Shown here piece by piece: positions 33,974 through 43,066 of a stretch of DNA of 45,843 bases. The notes beneath the pieces were generated by a model. It saw only the letters and a list, made by a program, of their open reading frames with translations, was not told the origin of the DNA and searched no databases. Every line of letters begins with the position of its first letter. The first letter of the stretch is position 1. The stretch lies in NCBI GenBank assembly GCA_031281385.1, contig JAITFL010000053.1, positions 1-45,843 on the forward strand, read 5' to 3'. Made by a program: the position numbers and the translations under genes. The stretch is from Holophagales bacterium (GTDB taxonomy: Bacteria > Acidobacteriota > Holophagae > Holophagales > Holophagaceae).

Positions 33974-34897
33974 TTACTCATAATAAGCGTTGAATTGCTT
34001 GGCGATTGCTAGCGCAAGCGGCGGTGGTACTGCGTTGCCAATTTGTCTATATACGGATGATTGCGATCCAAAGAATTCGTAGTCAATTGGGAAGCCCTGT
34101 ATGATTGCAAGTTCCCGGCAAGACATGCGCCGAAGGTTATTGGGATGATGGAGCACGACGACTCCGCCCTTGTCGTCGCCTCTGGCCGTCACGGTGGGCG
34201 CAGGCTTGAGGGGGTCGATTGTTCTATGCCCCAAGTACTTATTGAATCTTAACTTGTATTTTGAATAGCTGTGGTTGTGTATTTTGTGTGGTTTGTCCGG
34301 GTCAGGTAATGTGGCTAACGCTTCGCCGGAGCCGACCCATTTTTGGAGGCCGTCTGTGCCCTTGGAGTTATGCGTTTTGGCTGGAAATTCAAAATCGAAA
34401 TCAATGTCATCTCTGACACCGGCGATGAATATTCTTTGGCGCTGCTGCGGCACTCCGAAATCGGCTGCGTTGAGGATTTCTCTTTTGACGATGTAGCCTA
34501 AGTTGGCGAAATCCTGGTGTATCATTTCGATTATTTTGCCGTTTGCTAGAGTGGTTATGCCCTTGACATTTTCGGCCAGAAAGAACATGGGGCGTTTGCA
34601 CTTTATGATGCGTACCAGTTCTAGATATAGTTTGTTGCGTTCATCGTCGGTATGTCGCTTTGTGTTGGCTATTGAAAAACCTTGGCAGGGGAACCCTCCA
34701 ATGATGATGTCGCAGTCCGGGACATCATTCCCTTCCACGGTTTCGATTTTTTTGCACTGGATATGATTGCCCAAATTGAGTTTGTATGTTTCAACTGCAT
34801 CATGATACATATCATTTGCCCAGACAATTTCATGCCCGGCCTGTGCGAAGCCCAAGTCAAATCCTCCTGCGCCGCTGAAGAGCGAGACGACTTTCAC
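33974..34897 (-). CDS. DNA C5-cytosine methyltransferase, second of the pair
   Basis: 307 residues. It starts at GTG 34897 with GGAG five bases upstream, and the GTGA overlaps the stop of the first methyltransferase by 4 nt. Motifs: I VSLFSGAGGFDLGF, IV GGFPCQGFS (catalytic Cys71), VI ENVKG, VIII QQRQRIFIAG, IX RRMSCRELAIIQGFP, X RQIGNAVPP. The region between VIII and IX holds the target-recognition domain (SYSKYKLRFNKYLGHRTIDP). The pair are clear paralogues (GHRTIDPLKPAPT here, GHRATDPNKPCPT in the other). Two C5 enzymes with one nuclease usually means an asymmetric site with one enzyme per strand. Confidence 0.95.
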   Translation of the reverse strand: MKVVSLFSGAGGFDLGFAQAGHEIVWANDMYHDAVETYKLNLGNHIQCKKIETVEGNDVPDCDIIIGGFPCQGFSIANTKRHTDDERNKLYLELVRIIKCKRPMFFLAENVKGITTLANGKIIEMIHQDFANLGYIVKREILNAADFGVPQQRQRIFIAGVRDDIDFDFEFPAKTHNSKGTDGLQKWVGSGEALATLPDPDKPHKIHNHSYSKYKLRFNKYLGHRTIDPLKPAPTVTARGDDKGGVVVLHHPNNLRRMSCRELAIIQGFPIDYEFFGSQSSVYRQIGNAVPPPLALAIAKQFNAYYE

Positions 34898-35826
34898 AAA
34901 AGCTCCGGTTCGATTTCTGTGAGCCTCTCGCCAAGCAGTTTTGCAAATTTGACGGAGACGGCATTGCCGATCTGTCGGTAGCAGGAATTCATTTTTCCAA
35001 AGAACTTGAATTCATCGGGGAAAGTTTGGATTGCAGCGCTTTCCCTGATGGTCAGTCGTCGGATTCCATTGTAATGTGGAATCGCGCAGACTCCGCCTTT
35101 GCCGTTCCCTCTAGCAAGAATTGTTGGGCAGGGCTTGTTGGGGTCGGTTGCACGGTGTCCTGTAAAATTGCGGTGTTCCACTTTGTAAGAGGAATAGATA
35201 TGATCTAAAATTTCATTTGGATAATCGGGGTCGGGATATTTGTCTAAAGCCTGCTTGATCGAGACCCACGGGAGCGGATGCCCATTTTTTCCGTGAGTCT
35301 TTGTGGGAAGCGGTACAAGGGGCTTGGATCCTAAGTCTTTTCTTTGCCCGATGATAAAGACGCGCTGCCTTGTCTGGGGCACCCCGTAATCGGCCATATT
35401 GGTGAGATGGTATTCCAAGGTGTACCCTACCTTTTTGAAGTCTGATACGATTTGTTCAATTGTGGCCTTTCCGTTCAAGCTAAGGATGCCCTTGACGTTT
35501 TCAGCTATGAAGAATTTTGGCAATTTGGTTCTCACGGCCTCCAAAAAGAATTTGTACAGGCTGTTGCGAGGGTCTTCAGCTGTACGTTTCAAGTTTGCCT
35601 GGGAAAACCCTTGGCAAGGGAAGCCCCCGACGATTGCGTCAGAATCTGGGATGCTCGCCATGTCAATGTTTTTTATGTCTTCGCAGATGATGTGATTCCC
35701 GATGTTTTTTCTGTAAGTATCGACAGCGTCTTTGTCGAAGTCGTTCGCCCATACGATATTGTTTCCGGCTTGGATAAGCCCGAGGTCGAGGCCTCCCGCG
35801 CCGCTGAAGAGAGAGACTATGTTCAT
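34894..35826 (-). CDS. DNA C5-cytosine methyltransferase, first of the pair
   Basis: 310 residues, first gene of the restriction-modification operon. Motifs: I VSLFSGAGGLDLG, IV GGFPCQGFS (catalytic Cys71), VI ENVKG, VIII QTRQRVFIIG, IX RRLTIRESAAIQTFP, X RQIGNAVSV. Its target-recognition segment (HIYSSYKVEHRNFTGHRATDP) is similar to but distinct from that of the second enzyme. The ribosome site before the ATG is weak. The upstream 292 bp is shared with the divergent transposase gene. No controller (C) protein or Vsr endonuclease gene is visible. Confidence 0.95.
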   Translation of the reverse strand: MNIVSLFSGAGGLDLGLIQAGNNIVWANDFDKDAVDTYRKNIGNHIICEDIKNIDMASIPDSDAIVGGFPCQGFSQANLKRTAEDPRNSLYKFFLEAVRTKLPKFFIAENVKGILSLNGKATIEQIVSDFKKVGYTLEYHLTNMADYGVPQTRQRVFIIGQRKDLGSKPLVPLPTKTHGKNGHPLPWVSIKQALDKYPDPDYPNEILDHIYSSYKVEHRNFTGHRATDPNKPCPTILARGNGKGGVCAIPHYNGIRRLTIRESAAIQTFPDEFKFFGKMNSCYRQIGNAVSVKFAKLLGERLTEIEPELL

Positions 35827-36118
35827 TGCTGGTTCCGAAACGGGACTGGACTGCCATGGCAGAGTGAGAAATAGGTGTTGATGGTGTTTATTCTGGGTTC
35901 TCCTTCGCTGCTGAGGACGGTTTTGGTTTTGGTTTCGACTTGGCTTTCACATGGTTTCATACCCAATATTATCGCTTTGCTTTTGGTTTTGTCACTTACG
36001 CTCAATATTTTTTGGAGGAATAGGCCTGAGATTTTTTGGCTGCGGTGATTTTGCAAGGGTGCAGGAAAAAATCTCAAAAAATACGAAAAAAAAGCGAAAG
36101 GCATGTTACACTCAAAGT
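35827..36118. promoter_or_regulatory. Divergent control region between the restriction-modification operon and the transposase
   Basis: 292 bp that must drive both directions. It contains an 11-bp inverted repeat, TGAGATTTTTT (36027-36037) and AAAAAATCTCA (36066-36076), which could be an operator. The transposase start has no recognisable Shine-Dalgarno sequence (TTACACTCAAAGT before ATG), which may keep its translation low. Confidence 0.45.
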
Positions 36119-37114
36119 ATGGCAAGACCTCTGAGGCTCAAAAAAATCGACCCCCACACCAGGCGCAGGCGGCGCAGGGTGCAGATCCTCTCTACCTATG
36201 CTTTGATGGAACGATTCCCTGACGAGGATGCCGCGGTGGCCTATCTGACTCCTATCCTTTGGCCCCAAGGCCCCGTCTGTCCGGTCTGCGGCTCACAGAA
36301 TGTCGCGCCTCGCAAATATAAGGGGCATTTCCACAGATGCCGCTCATGCCGCAGGGACTTCTCGATCAGGGTGGGGACCATCTTTGAGGATTCCCATATC
36401 CCTTTACACAAATGGCTCCATGCGATGTACCTTATCGTTACCGCTAGAAAGGGAATATCATCCATGCAGCTCTCGAAACAGATCGGTGTTACTCAAAAAA
36501 CGGCGTGGTTCCTTTTGCATCGCATTCGCACTGCATGTGGCAACCAGATACAGAAGCTGCTTTCTGGGATAATTGAGGTTGACGAGACATACATCGGCGG
36601 CATCGAAAAAAACAAGCACTCAAAGAAGAGGCTTCACCAAAAGGGCGGAACTACGGGAAAGACAGCTGTCATGGGCATGAGGGACAGAGGCGGACAGGTC
36701 GCTGCCAAAGTCGTCAAGCGCACCGACAAATCAACTTTGCAGGGCGAGGTGATGTGTACAATTGAGCCTGGGTCAACGATCTGCACAGACGAGCATCTGG
36801 CTTATGAAGGATTGGACAAACTGTATGACCATAGGGCGGTCTGCCACAGCGCCAAGCAGTTTGTGGACGGCATGGCGAGCACAAACGGCGTGGAGAGCGT
36901 CTGGGCACTCCTGAAGAGAGGTTTCTACGGCACTTATCATTATTTCAGTGAAAAGCATCTGCAGCTTTACGTGGACGAATTCGTTTTTAGGCTAAACGAG
37001 GGCAACTGCGCGAAAGACACGATGGATAGGCTAGACATGTTGACCAAAGGAATGATAGGCCAGAGGCTGACGTACAAAATGCTGACAGAGAAAGACCGCG
37101 AGAAGGCGGCGTAG
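36119..37114 (+). CDS. IS1595-family (ISXO2-type) transposase
   Basis: 331 residues from the ATG at 36119; an upstream in-frame extension lacks family similarity. The N-terminal zinc ribbon has Cys54/Cys57 (CPVCGS) and Cys74/Cys77 (CRSC), followed by FSIRVGTIFEDSHIPLHKWLHAMYL, the IS1595 hallmark. The catalytic core has Asp155 (IIEVDETYIGG), Asp224 (TICTDEHLAY) and the region NGVESVWALLKRGFYGTYHYFSEKHLQLYVDEFVFRLN with Asn256 and Glu259. The family makes 8-bp target duplications, as seen around this element. It probably acts on the ends at 28555 and 43231. The protein looks complete and potentially active. Confidence 0.95.
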   Translation: MARPLRLKKIDPHTRRRRRRVQILSTYALMERFPDEDAAVAYLTPILWPQGPVCPVCGSQNVAPRKYKGHFHRCRSCRRDFSIRVGTIFEDSHIPLHKWLHAMYLIVTARKGISSMQLSKQIGVTQKTAWFLLHRIRTACGNQIQKLLSGIIEVDETYIGGIEKNKHSKKRLHQKGGTTGKTAVMGMRDRGGQVAAKVVKRTDKSTLQGEVMCTIEPGSTICTDEHLAYEGLDKLYDHRAVCHSAKQFVDGMASTNGVESVWALLKRGFYGTYHYFSEKHLQLYVDEFVFRLNEGNCAKDTMDRLDMLTKGMIGQRLTYKMLTEKDREKAA

Positions 37115-37240
37115 GGCATTTATTCCATGCCTATGTTGGGCTAAATGGCAATGGCAGGAATGCCGATGAGGCAGGGTCCAAAATGTATGGACACGGTTTT
37201 CTGAAAAAGTGGCAATCATTTATCAGAAGCCAGTTTTGGC

Positions 37241-37300
37241 ATGTGCGTTAGGAAGAGGCTGACGTACATAGATCTCGTGGCGGAACCAGAGGCGGCGTAA
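37241..37300 (+). pseudogene. 3' remnant of a second IS1595-type transposase
   Basis: MCVRKRLTYIDLVAEPEAA-stop resembles the end of the intact transposase (GQRLTYKMLTEKDREKAA-stop), and AGAGGCTGACGTACA is shared at DNA level (37065 and 37255 regions). It lies 127 bp after the intact gene's stop. It implies a lost second copy or an internal tandem duplication. The rest of 37115-37446 holds no gene that I can see. Confidence 0.6.
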
Positions 37301-37446
37301 GGCGGGCGGCGGGCAAATGGCCTCGCCGCGCACCAAAGAAAAAAAGAGAAAGGGGCGAATTTTGAGATTCCGATGTTGATCTTGATAATCCCCAAATCAG
37401 CAGTTTCCAGAAATTGAGATGGCAAGGCTGGGGTACTGTCGATATA

Positions 37447-38814
37447 ATGCTAACCTATGGGGACATAACTCAAGTGGCGATCATTGTACAGAAACATCAT
37501 GATACCAAGCTCTGCAAGAGACTCACGTCGCTGACTGCGACAAATCAGGACTATTGGTCTTTTGAAGGTAATTCGCGTCGTGAATGCGGCCACGGCATGT
37601 TCCAATACCCCGCGATGATGGTGCCACAAGTGGTTAAAGAGATTTTGGATCAGGTGTGTTCCGTGCATCCCGGTATCGAAAAGGTAGGCGACCCATTCTC
37701 TGGATCAGGAACGATTATGACAGAGAGCATGATGCGTGGACTGGCTTTTTCAGGTACAGATATCAATCCGCTGGCAATCTTGCTGTGCCGGGTCAAAAGC
37801 GGTCCGTTCTTTATCACCGCCCTCAGAAATAAAGTCGAGGAACTTCTTTCTCTGCTCAAAAAAGATCGCCAGAATGTAATCGAGACAGATTTCCCGAACC
37901 GTGATAAGTGGTTTTGTCAAGATGTTCAGATTGCATTGTCGAAGATTCGCCGGACTATTCGCAAGGAAAATGCTCTATGGGCCCGCCGGTTCTTTTGGGT
38001 CGCGCTGGCCGAAACGGTGCGTGCTACCAGCAACTCCAGAACTTCCACATTCAAGCTTCACATCCGGACACAGGAGAATATTGACAGCCGTTCCTGTGAC
38101 CCAGTTGGGATCTTCAAGAAAATATTGGCACGAAATATCCAGCACTACGAAAAGCAAGCCACAAAGTTATCTGAATCCGGCCAGCTTGTGCGTGGTCACT
38201 ATCAAAAAAAAATCGTAATGACGCTGGCCGATGTTCGCAAGGTGACAAACAATGCAGATTTGGATATTGTCATTACTTCCCCGCCTTACGGAGATAATGC
38301 AACAACAGTGCCGTACGGCCAGTATTCGTATCTACCATTGCAATGGGTGGATCTGCAGGACATCGACAAGAATCTCGACAAAGGTTGCCTTACATCGACA
38401 AATGAGATCGACACACGCAGCCTGGGTGGAAGCAAGCGAATAAAGAAAGAAGAAGTGGATCGCATTAAGAATAATTCGGACTCCTTTACCAAGTACATTA
38501 AGAGTTTGGACGGACAACCACGAGATCGCATTCAGCGTGTCACTGCCTTCTTCCGCGACTTGGATGCCTGCCTTGTTCCAATCCTCGAGAGCCTACGGCC
38601 AGGTGGGCTAATGATCTGGACATTGGGGAACCGCATAGTCGGCGGTAAACGTGTTCCTTTAGATTGCATCCTTGAGGAATTGTTTCAGGCACACCACGTC
38701 AGGTTAATATGCAAATTAACGCGTCGTATTCCATCAAAACGGATGGCGTCCAAAAACAATCACTCGGACACCATATCCAACGAAACAATACTGGTTATGC
38801 GGAAGGTGGTGTGA
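37447..38814 (+). CDS. DNA methyltransferase, N4-cytosine/N6-adenine type, first gene of the GHKL-receiver operon
   Basis: About 455 residues. The SAM-binding motif is DPFSGSGTIMTES (Asp82), followed by GTDINPLAILLCRVKS. The catalytic motif IV is ITSPPYGDNATTVPYGQYSYLPLQW (Ser278-Pro-Pro-Tyr281), and the C-terminal part is LRPGGLMIWTLGNRIVGGKRVPLD. SPPY favours N4-cytosine or N6-adenine methylation of DNA. The start is uncertain: ATG 37447 overlaps a perfect TATAAT (37443-37448), so GTG 37474 behind GGGGA may be used if that is a promoter. It ends 1 bp before the ATG of the ATPase gene, so the two are translationally coupled. No restriction enzyme follows directly. Confidence 0.85.
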   Translation: MLTYGDITQVAIIVQKHHDTKLCKRLTSLTATNQDYWSFEGNSRRECGHGMFQYPAMMVPQVVKEILDQVCSVHPGIEKVGDPFSGSGTIMTESMMRGLAFSGTDINPLAILLCRVKSGPFFITALRNKVEELLSLLKKDRQNVIETDFPNRDKWFCQDVQIALSKIRRTIRKENALWARRFFWVALAETVRATSNSRTSTFKLHIRTQENIDSRSCDPVGIFKKILARNIQHYEKQATKLSESGQLVRGHYQKKIVMTLADVRKVTNNADLDIVITSPPYGDNATTVPYGQYSYLPLQWVDLQDIDKNLDKGCLTSTNEIDTRSLGGSKRIKKEEVDRIKNNSDSFTKYIKSLDGQPRDRIQRVTAFFRDLDACLVPILESLRPGGLMIWTLGNRIVGGKRVPLDCILEELFQAHHVRLICKLTRRIPSKRMASKNNHSDTISNETILVMRKVV

Positions 38815-38815
38815 A

Positions 38816-41293
38816 ATGGGAAAGGACGTACATCATTTCGAGGTGCATCCTTCAGTCGTATATCAACTTGGCGAAAGTCTAATCTCAGACGCAATTCAGG
38901 CACTGATCGAATTAGTGAAGAACAGCTATGATGCGGATGCATCTTATGCCAAAGTTGTTATTGATACCCAATGTGTTTGTGAGTTTGATGGAGCAAAGAA
39001 TTCACCCGTAGTCGGACGAATAATTGTTGAGGATGATGGCCATGGCATGAGCAGGGAAGATATTGAGACTGGGTGGCTCACAATCTCGAATCGTAAAAAA
39101 CGGGAGTTGAAACACGCCAAGCAGACAACCCCATGTGGGCGCACACCGTTAGGTGACAAGGGACTTGGACGTCTTGGCGTGCAACGTCTCGGAGATAATA
39201 TTGAAATATCTACTAAAGCTCAGGGGGACAGCGGCTATCGTTTCGGTTTTTCTTGGTCCAGTTTTGCGACAGCCCCGAGTCTGAAAAATGTTGATATCCA
39301 CTTTGCCAAGGTCAACTTTTCACGTCCACATGGCACCACTGTTGTTGTATCGGGTCTCAAAGAATCAAACTTTTGGCAGGGACAAGATGCAATTAAACGT
39401 CTGGAGCAAAAGCTTTCGCAGATGATTTCCCCGTACAAGGAGATCCGAGACTTCATTGTATTTGTCGAAGTTGATGGCAAGCATCTTGAACTTATTGAAG
39501 TAAGTGACCGCCTTCGAGACACCGCCACGATGCGCTATAGCCTGGATTTTGATGGTGTCCAAATCATCATTCAAGGACGCGCCAGACTCGAATTTTTCCG
39601 TACAGCAAATGACAAGGATGCCGAGCAGTTTGCTTTGATAGCCGAATCCGATGATGGAAATGCATTCTTTGACTTCCTTCAAACGCAAAAACAATCACGC
39701 CAATTTGAACTGACACGATCACTCTCGAATCCGTGGTTTGTAGAGTTTCGTTGTCAAAGAAAACTGGATACTCTGGATAAAAAGGAGCGGCTTGATGACG
39801 CTGATGGAAGTATCGCAAATCCAGGCCCATTTATCGGTGAAGTTGATGTGTTCAACCTGGGGCCAATTGCTTACAGAAGCCATAGCATGCTTAATAATAT
39901 TAAAGTGTACCGTGATCGCATAAAGGAGTTAAGTGGTATTCGCGTGTATCGAGACGGCTTTGCAATCCGAGTGGATAAGGATTGGCTCAAGCTCGGTGCT
40001 CAATGGACCTCCGCCCCGTCATGGTACGGTCTCAAGCCGGACAGCACTCTCGGATATGTCGCTCTGTCTGCCCGTGAAAACATGGTGCTTGAAGAAACAA
40101 CAGACCGGGAAGGATTCAAGGATTCTCCGTATTTTCGTAACTTCTATGCTCTATTGGAAGTATTTACATCATTCACAGACAAGGTGCATGAGTTCTTTGG
40201 GCGTGCATGGGTTGATTTCCGTAAAATGCATAACGAGGCATTGGCGCGTGTGAACTATCAGACAGTAGAGGACATTTCCCTCACAATCAAAAAGGAACTT
40301 GCTAAAGCCCCACAACATAAGAAAAGTCTCGCCGAATACAAAGCCAAACTTGGCGCAAGCGTGTCAGCATCAAAGGCAACTTTGTCGCAGCTCAAGGCCG
40401 CAAAAGAAATTTCGCCTGAACTCCGCAAAAAAATGACTTCTACGCTTTCTGATTTGGAACAATTGCTAACCGAAGCTGAGGAAATGCTTGGTCGCATCTC
40501 TGAGTATTTCGTGAAACTTGAATCGCTTCAGAGTAAGGAACAGGTGCTAGAGGATCGATTTGACACTATCCGCCGCCAGCTGGATGATGTGTATCAGACA
40601 GTTGCCCTCGGCTTAACTGCCGAAGCGCTGTCACATGAAATCTTCAATGTGGCAGATCAACTTGCACAGCGGACAAAGTCCGTTCAAACAACGCTCCGCA
40701 ACAAAGGTATCAATGACCGTTCAATCCTGGTGTTTCTTGAGCATGTGGAATCATCGGTCACGGCTCTTCGCAAACAGATTTCATTCTTGTCGCCATCTTT
40801 ACGATATGTGCGAGAACAGCGACACGACATCTACATCAACGAGTTTGCTGCCGAATTGCTTGAATTCTATCAAGACCGGCTCAGAAAGAACAAAATTGCC
40901 ATGACTGTTGTCCCAAGCGACTCTCCTCGTTTTCTGGTCAGAATGAACCGTGGCAAACTGGAGCAGGTTATTGATAACCTCATCTTAAATAGTGAGTACT
41001 GGCTAAAAGAAGATATAACCCAGAGACGGCTTGCCTCAGGCAACATCACTATTGAGATATTCAGCCCATTTGTACGTGTCTTCGATGATGGCAGTGGCAT
41101 TGATCCCAGTGTCGAACCCGCTCTGTTTGAACCGTTTATATCCGCGAAAAAGCGGGGACGAGGGTTGGGTCTCTTTATTGCAAAGCAACTCTTGGATTCC
41201 GAGGGATGTAGCATTGGCATCCTCCCAGAACGTAATCAGCGCAACCGACTATTCAAATTCCAAATTGATCTGCGGGGAGCGATTCATGAATGA
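38816..41293 (+). CDS. Protein with two GHKL ATPase domains and a histidine-kinase-like H-box
   Basis: 825 residues with two ATPase folds. The N-terminal one is Hsp90/MORC-like: ALIELVKNSYDADASYAKV (about 29-47), IIVEDDGHGM (about 69-78), GDKGLGRLGVQRLG (about 110-123). The central part is a large unknown domain, then a coiled coil (about 490-600). GLTAEALSHEIFN carries His607 in an H-box-like setting. The C-terminal ATPase is histidine-kinase-like: KLEQVIDNLILNSEYWL (N-box, about 712-728), VFDDGSGID (G1), GRGLGLFIAKQLL (G2). AAGGTGG precedes the ATG. It overlaps the next gene by 8 nt. It may be a cytosolic sensor kinase for the downstream receiver protein; that is inference. Confidence 0.85.
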   Translation: MGKDVHHFEVHPSVVYQLGESLISDAIQALIELVKNSYDADASYAKVVIDTQCVCEFDGAKNSPVVGRIIVEDDGHGMSREDIETGWLTISNRKKRELKHAKQTTPCGRTPLGDKGLGRLGVQRLGDNIEISTKAQGDSGYRFGFSWSSFATAPSLKNVDIHFAKVNFSRPHGTTVVVSGLKESNFWQGQDAIKRLEQKLSQMISPYKEIRDFIVFVEVDGKHLELIEVSDRLRDTATMRYSLDFDGVQIIIQGRARLEFFRTANDKDAEQFALIAESDDGNAFFDFLQTQKQSRQFELTRSLSNPWFVEFRCQRKLDTLDKKERLDDADGSIANPGPFIGEVDVFNLGPIAYRSHSMLNNIKVYRDRIKELSGIRVYRDGFAIRVDKDWLKLGAQWTSAPSWYGLKPDSTLGYVALSARENMVLEETTDREGFKDSPYFRNFYALLEVFTSFTDKVHEFFGRAWVDFRKMHNEALARVNYQTVEDISLTIKKELAKAPQHKKSLAEYKAKLGASVSASKATLSQLKAAKEISPELRKKMTSTLSDLEQLLTEAEEMLGRISEYFVKLESLQSKEQVLEDRFDTIRRQLDDVYQTVALGLTAEALSHEIFNVADQLAQRTKSVQTTLRNKGINDRSILVFLEHVESSVTALRKQISFLSPSLRYVREQRHDIYINEFAAELLEFYQDRLRKNKIAMTVVPSDSPRFLVRMNRGKLEQVIDNLILNSEYWLKEDITQRRLASGNITIEIFSPFVRVFDDGSGIDPSVEPALFEPFISAKKRGRGLGLFIAKQLLDSEGCSIGILPERNQRNRLFKFQIDLRGAIHE

Positions 41294-43049
41294 GCAAAAC
41301 TTTGCAGAAGCGCAGACAATCGTGGAAAAGCTTTTAGACCTTCTTGAAGTGAAGCGAGTTGTCTCGGTTGATGACATCAATGACAAAAGCATATCGTTAG
41401 CAGATGTCATTGCTGCTGCAAATAGCATGGAGGACTCCATACTATTGCATACATTCCCTGAGATTGGAGAATCGATTTCGTGTGATCAGAAAATCCGCGC
41501 CGAGCAGATTCGGCGGAAATGGACGCAACTTGATACTACGTCGCAGATGGAACTTGGCAAGGCACTTGTTATTGCTGCTCATATGCATGATGGTGACAAT
41601 GAAGCCAACGATATGGCTAACATGTCAATTATGAGCGATATCATCCCTAAAGATAAACTCACTTGCCTTTCATTAAAACAATGGAAGACACAAAGGGAAC
41701 AGCTTCTTAAAGATAGTATGAATCAACATACTCTTTTCTTGTTTGATCAAGACTTTTCTAAAGAAGGAGGAGGTAGAGAAGAAGGCATCACGATCATTAA
41801 GAAACTGTTGAAGGACGACACCAAAAATTTAATTTGCGCTCTTTTGACACATACCGTTACTCCGGCAGAGCAACTACAGCGACAAAGAGAGCTCAGCGTC
41901 GCGCATGATATCAATCCAGATCGCTTTATTCTGATCCCCAAACTACATATCAGTGAAGCTCCAATTCAATTCGCGCATTTGCTAATGCTTTCTGTATTGG
42001 CACCTGACTTCACTGAACTAAAACTACAGACGAGTACAATCATTAATAATGCAGCTCAAGATGCAGCGAAGCAAGTTGAAGAAATCAGTATCGACGATCT
42101 CTATCATATCGTGTTTCAGGTTCCTGCTAAAGAAGGCATTTGGGAACCAGATATGCTTTTCAGGCTATATGCTATGTTTCATCGCCTGAAGTCCCGTTGC
42201 TTAGCGCACGATGACGGGAAGCTTGAGGCAATTGCAGCACGATTGAGAATTGTGAGGACAAAACTCGAAGAAAAAGGAATTGGTGCACTAACGAAACCCC
42301 GTAGAGTATGGGAGTTGCAGCGTAAAGAGTTGTACGAGGACGGCGACTATATTAACAAGAACCATCTGCCGCTCGAACTTGGCGACATATTTGAAAAAGT
42401 TGGCGGAAATAGCCAAAAAAAATACATCTTGCTCGCTCAGCCATGTGATCTGATGGTACGCTCTTGTGGCAAGCGCCAACCTGAACTCCTGCGAATTCCA
42501 CTTGCTGAAATTGTTCAAGCGGACAAGAAAAAGCCACCGTATTGGAAAGAAATGCCATACTTCGGCCCATCTCATGAAAATCACTGGTTCGTAAATTTTA
42601 AACGCATCCATTCCGTGTGCGAATGCCTTTTAGATCTATGTGTGTTCAATCAAGACGGAGTGGCTGAGCTGACAGTCGGTGGAGATGCGCCTTCTGGAAT
42701 TCGTCCTGCATGGGAAGAACGTTATAAATATTTGTCTAAACGCTTGACTCGAGAAGCCGAAAAAGCTGCCAAGCTTTTTCCGGATGGTGAAGATGGAACT
42801 GTGGATCAGTTCAATAGAAAAATTGCCAAATATATTGGTATTGTCAATCTGTTCTTTGGCGATGATTTGTTTAAAGGAAAACTCACCACTAAACCTGACA
42901 ACACCCACTCAATAACATTTAATTGTAAAAGGGTTGAACGACTTTCTCGCGACCGAGCGATTGAAATGCTGATGTTATACACGGCAACGCTCGCACGACC
43001 AGCGTATGACTTGCCTTTTGGCAATGTTCCCGTACAACATGATATATAG
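41286..43049 (+). CDS. Receiver-domain-like protein with large C-terminal domain of unknown function
   Basis: 587 residues starting at ATG 41286 (GGGGAG upstream), overlapping the ATPase gene. The N-terminal third has the signature residues of a response-regulator receiver in the right order: VVSVDD (Asp29-Asp30), LFLFDQDF (Asp154, alternative Asp156), ALLTHT (Thr188) and LIPK (Lys219). The gap of about 125 residues between the first acidic pair and Asp154 is much longer than the usual 40 or so, so the receiver carries an insertion. Residues about 250-587 are not recognised. They contain QPCDLMVRSCGKR and many charged residues, but no DNA-binding or nuclease motif that I can name. It is the last gene of the operon and the likely output protein. 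Confidence 0.75.
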   Translation: MNEQNFAEAQTIVEKLLDLLEVKRVVSVDDINDKSISLADVIAAANSMEDSILLHTFPEIGESISCDQKIRAEQIRRKWTQLDTTSQMELGKALVIAAHMHDGDNEANDMANMSIMSDIIPKDKLTCLSLKQWKTQREQLLKDSMNQHTLFLFDQDFSKEGGGREEGITIIKKLLKDDTKNLICALLTHTVTPAEQLQRQRELSVAHDINPDRFILIPKLHISEAPIQFAHLLMLSVLAPDFTELKLQTSTIINNAAQDAAKQVEEISIDDLYHIVFQVPAKEGIWEPDMLFRLYAMFHRLKSRCLAHDDGKLEAIAARLRIVRTKLEEKGIGALTKPRRVWELQRKELYEDGDYINKNHLPLELGDIFEKVGGNSQKKYILLAQPCDLMVRSCGKRQPELLRIPLAEIVQADKKKPPYWKEMPYFGPSHENHWFVNFKRIHSVCECLLDLCVFNQDGVAELTVGGDAPSGIRPAWEERYKYLSKRLTREAEKAAKLFPDGEDGTVDQFNRKIAKYIGIVNLFFGDDLFKGKLTTKPDNTHSITFNCKRVERLSRDRAIEMLMLYTATLARPAYDLPFGNVPVQHDI

Positions 43050-43066
43050 AGCTTGTAACCATTTTT

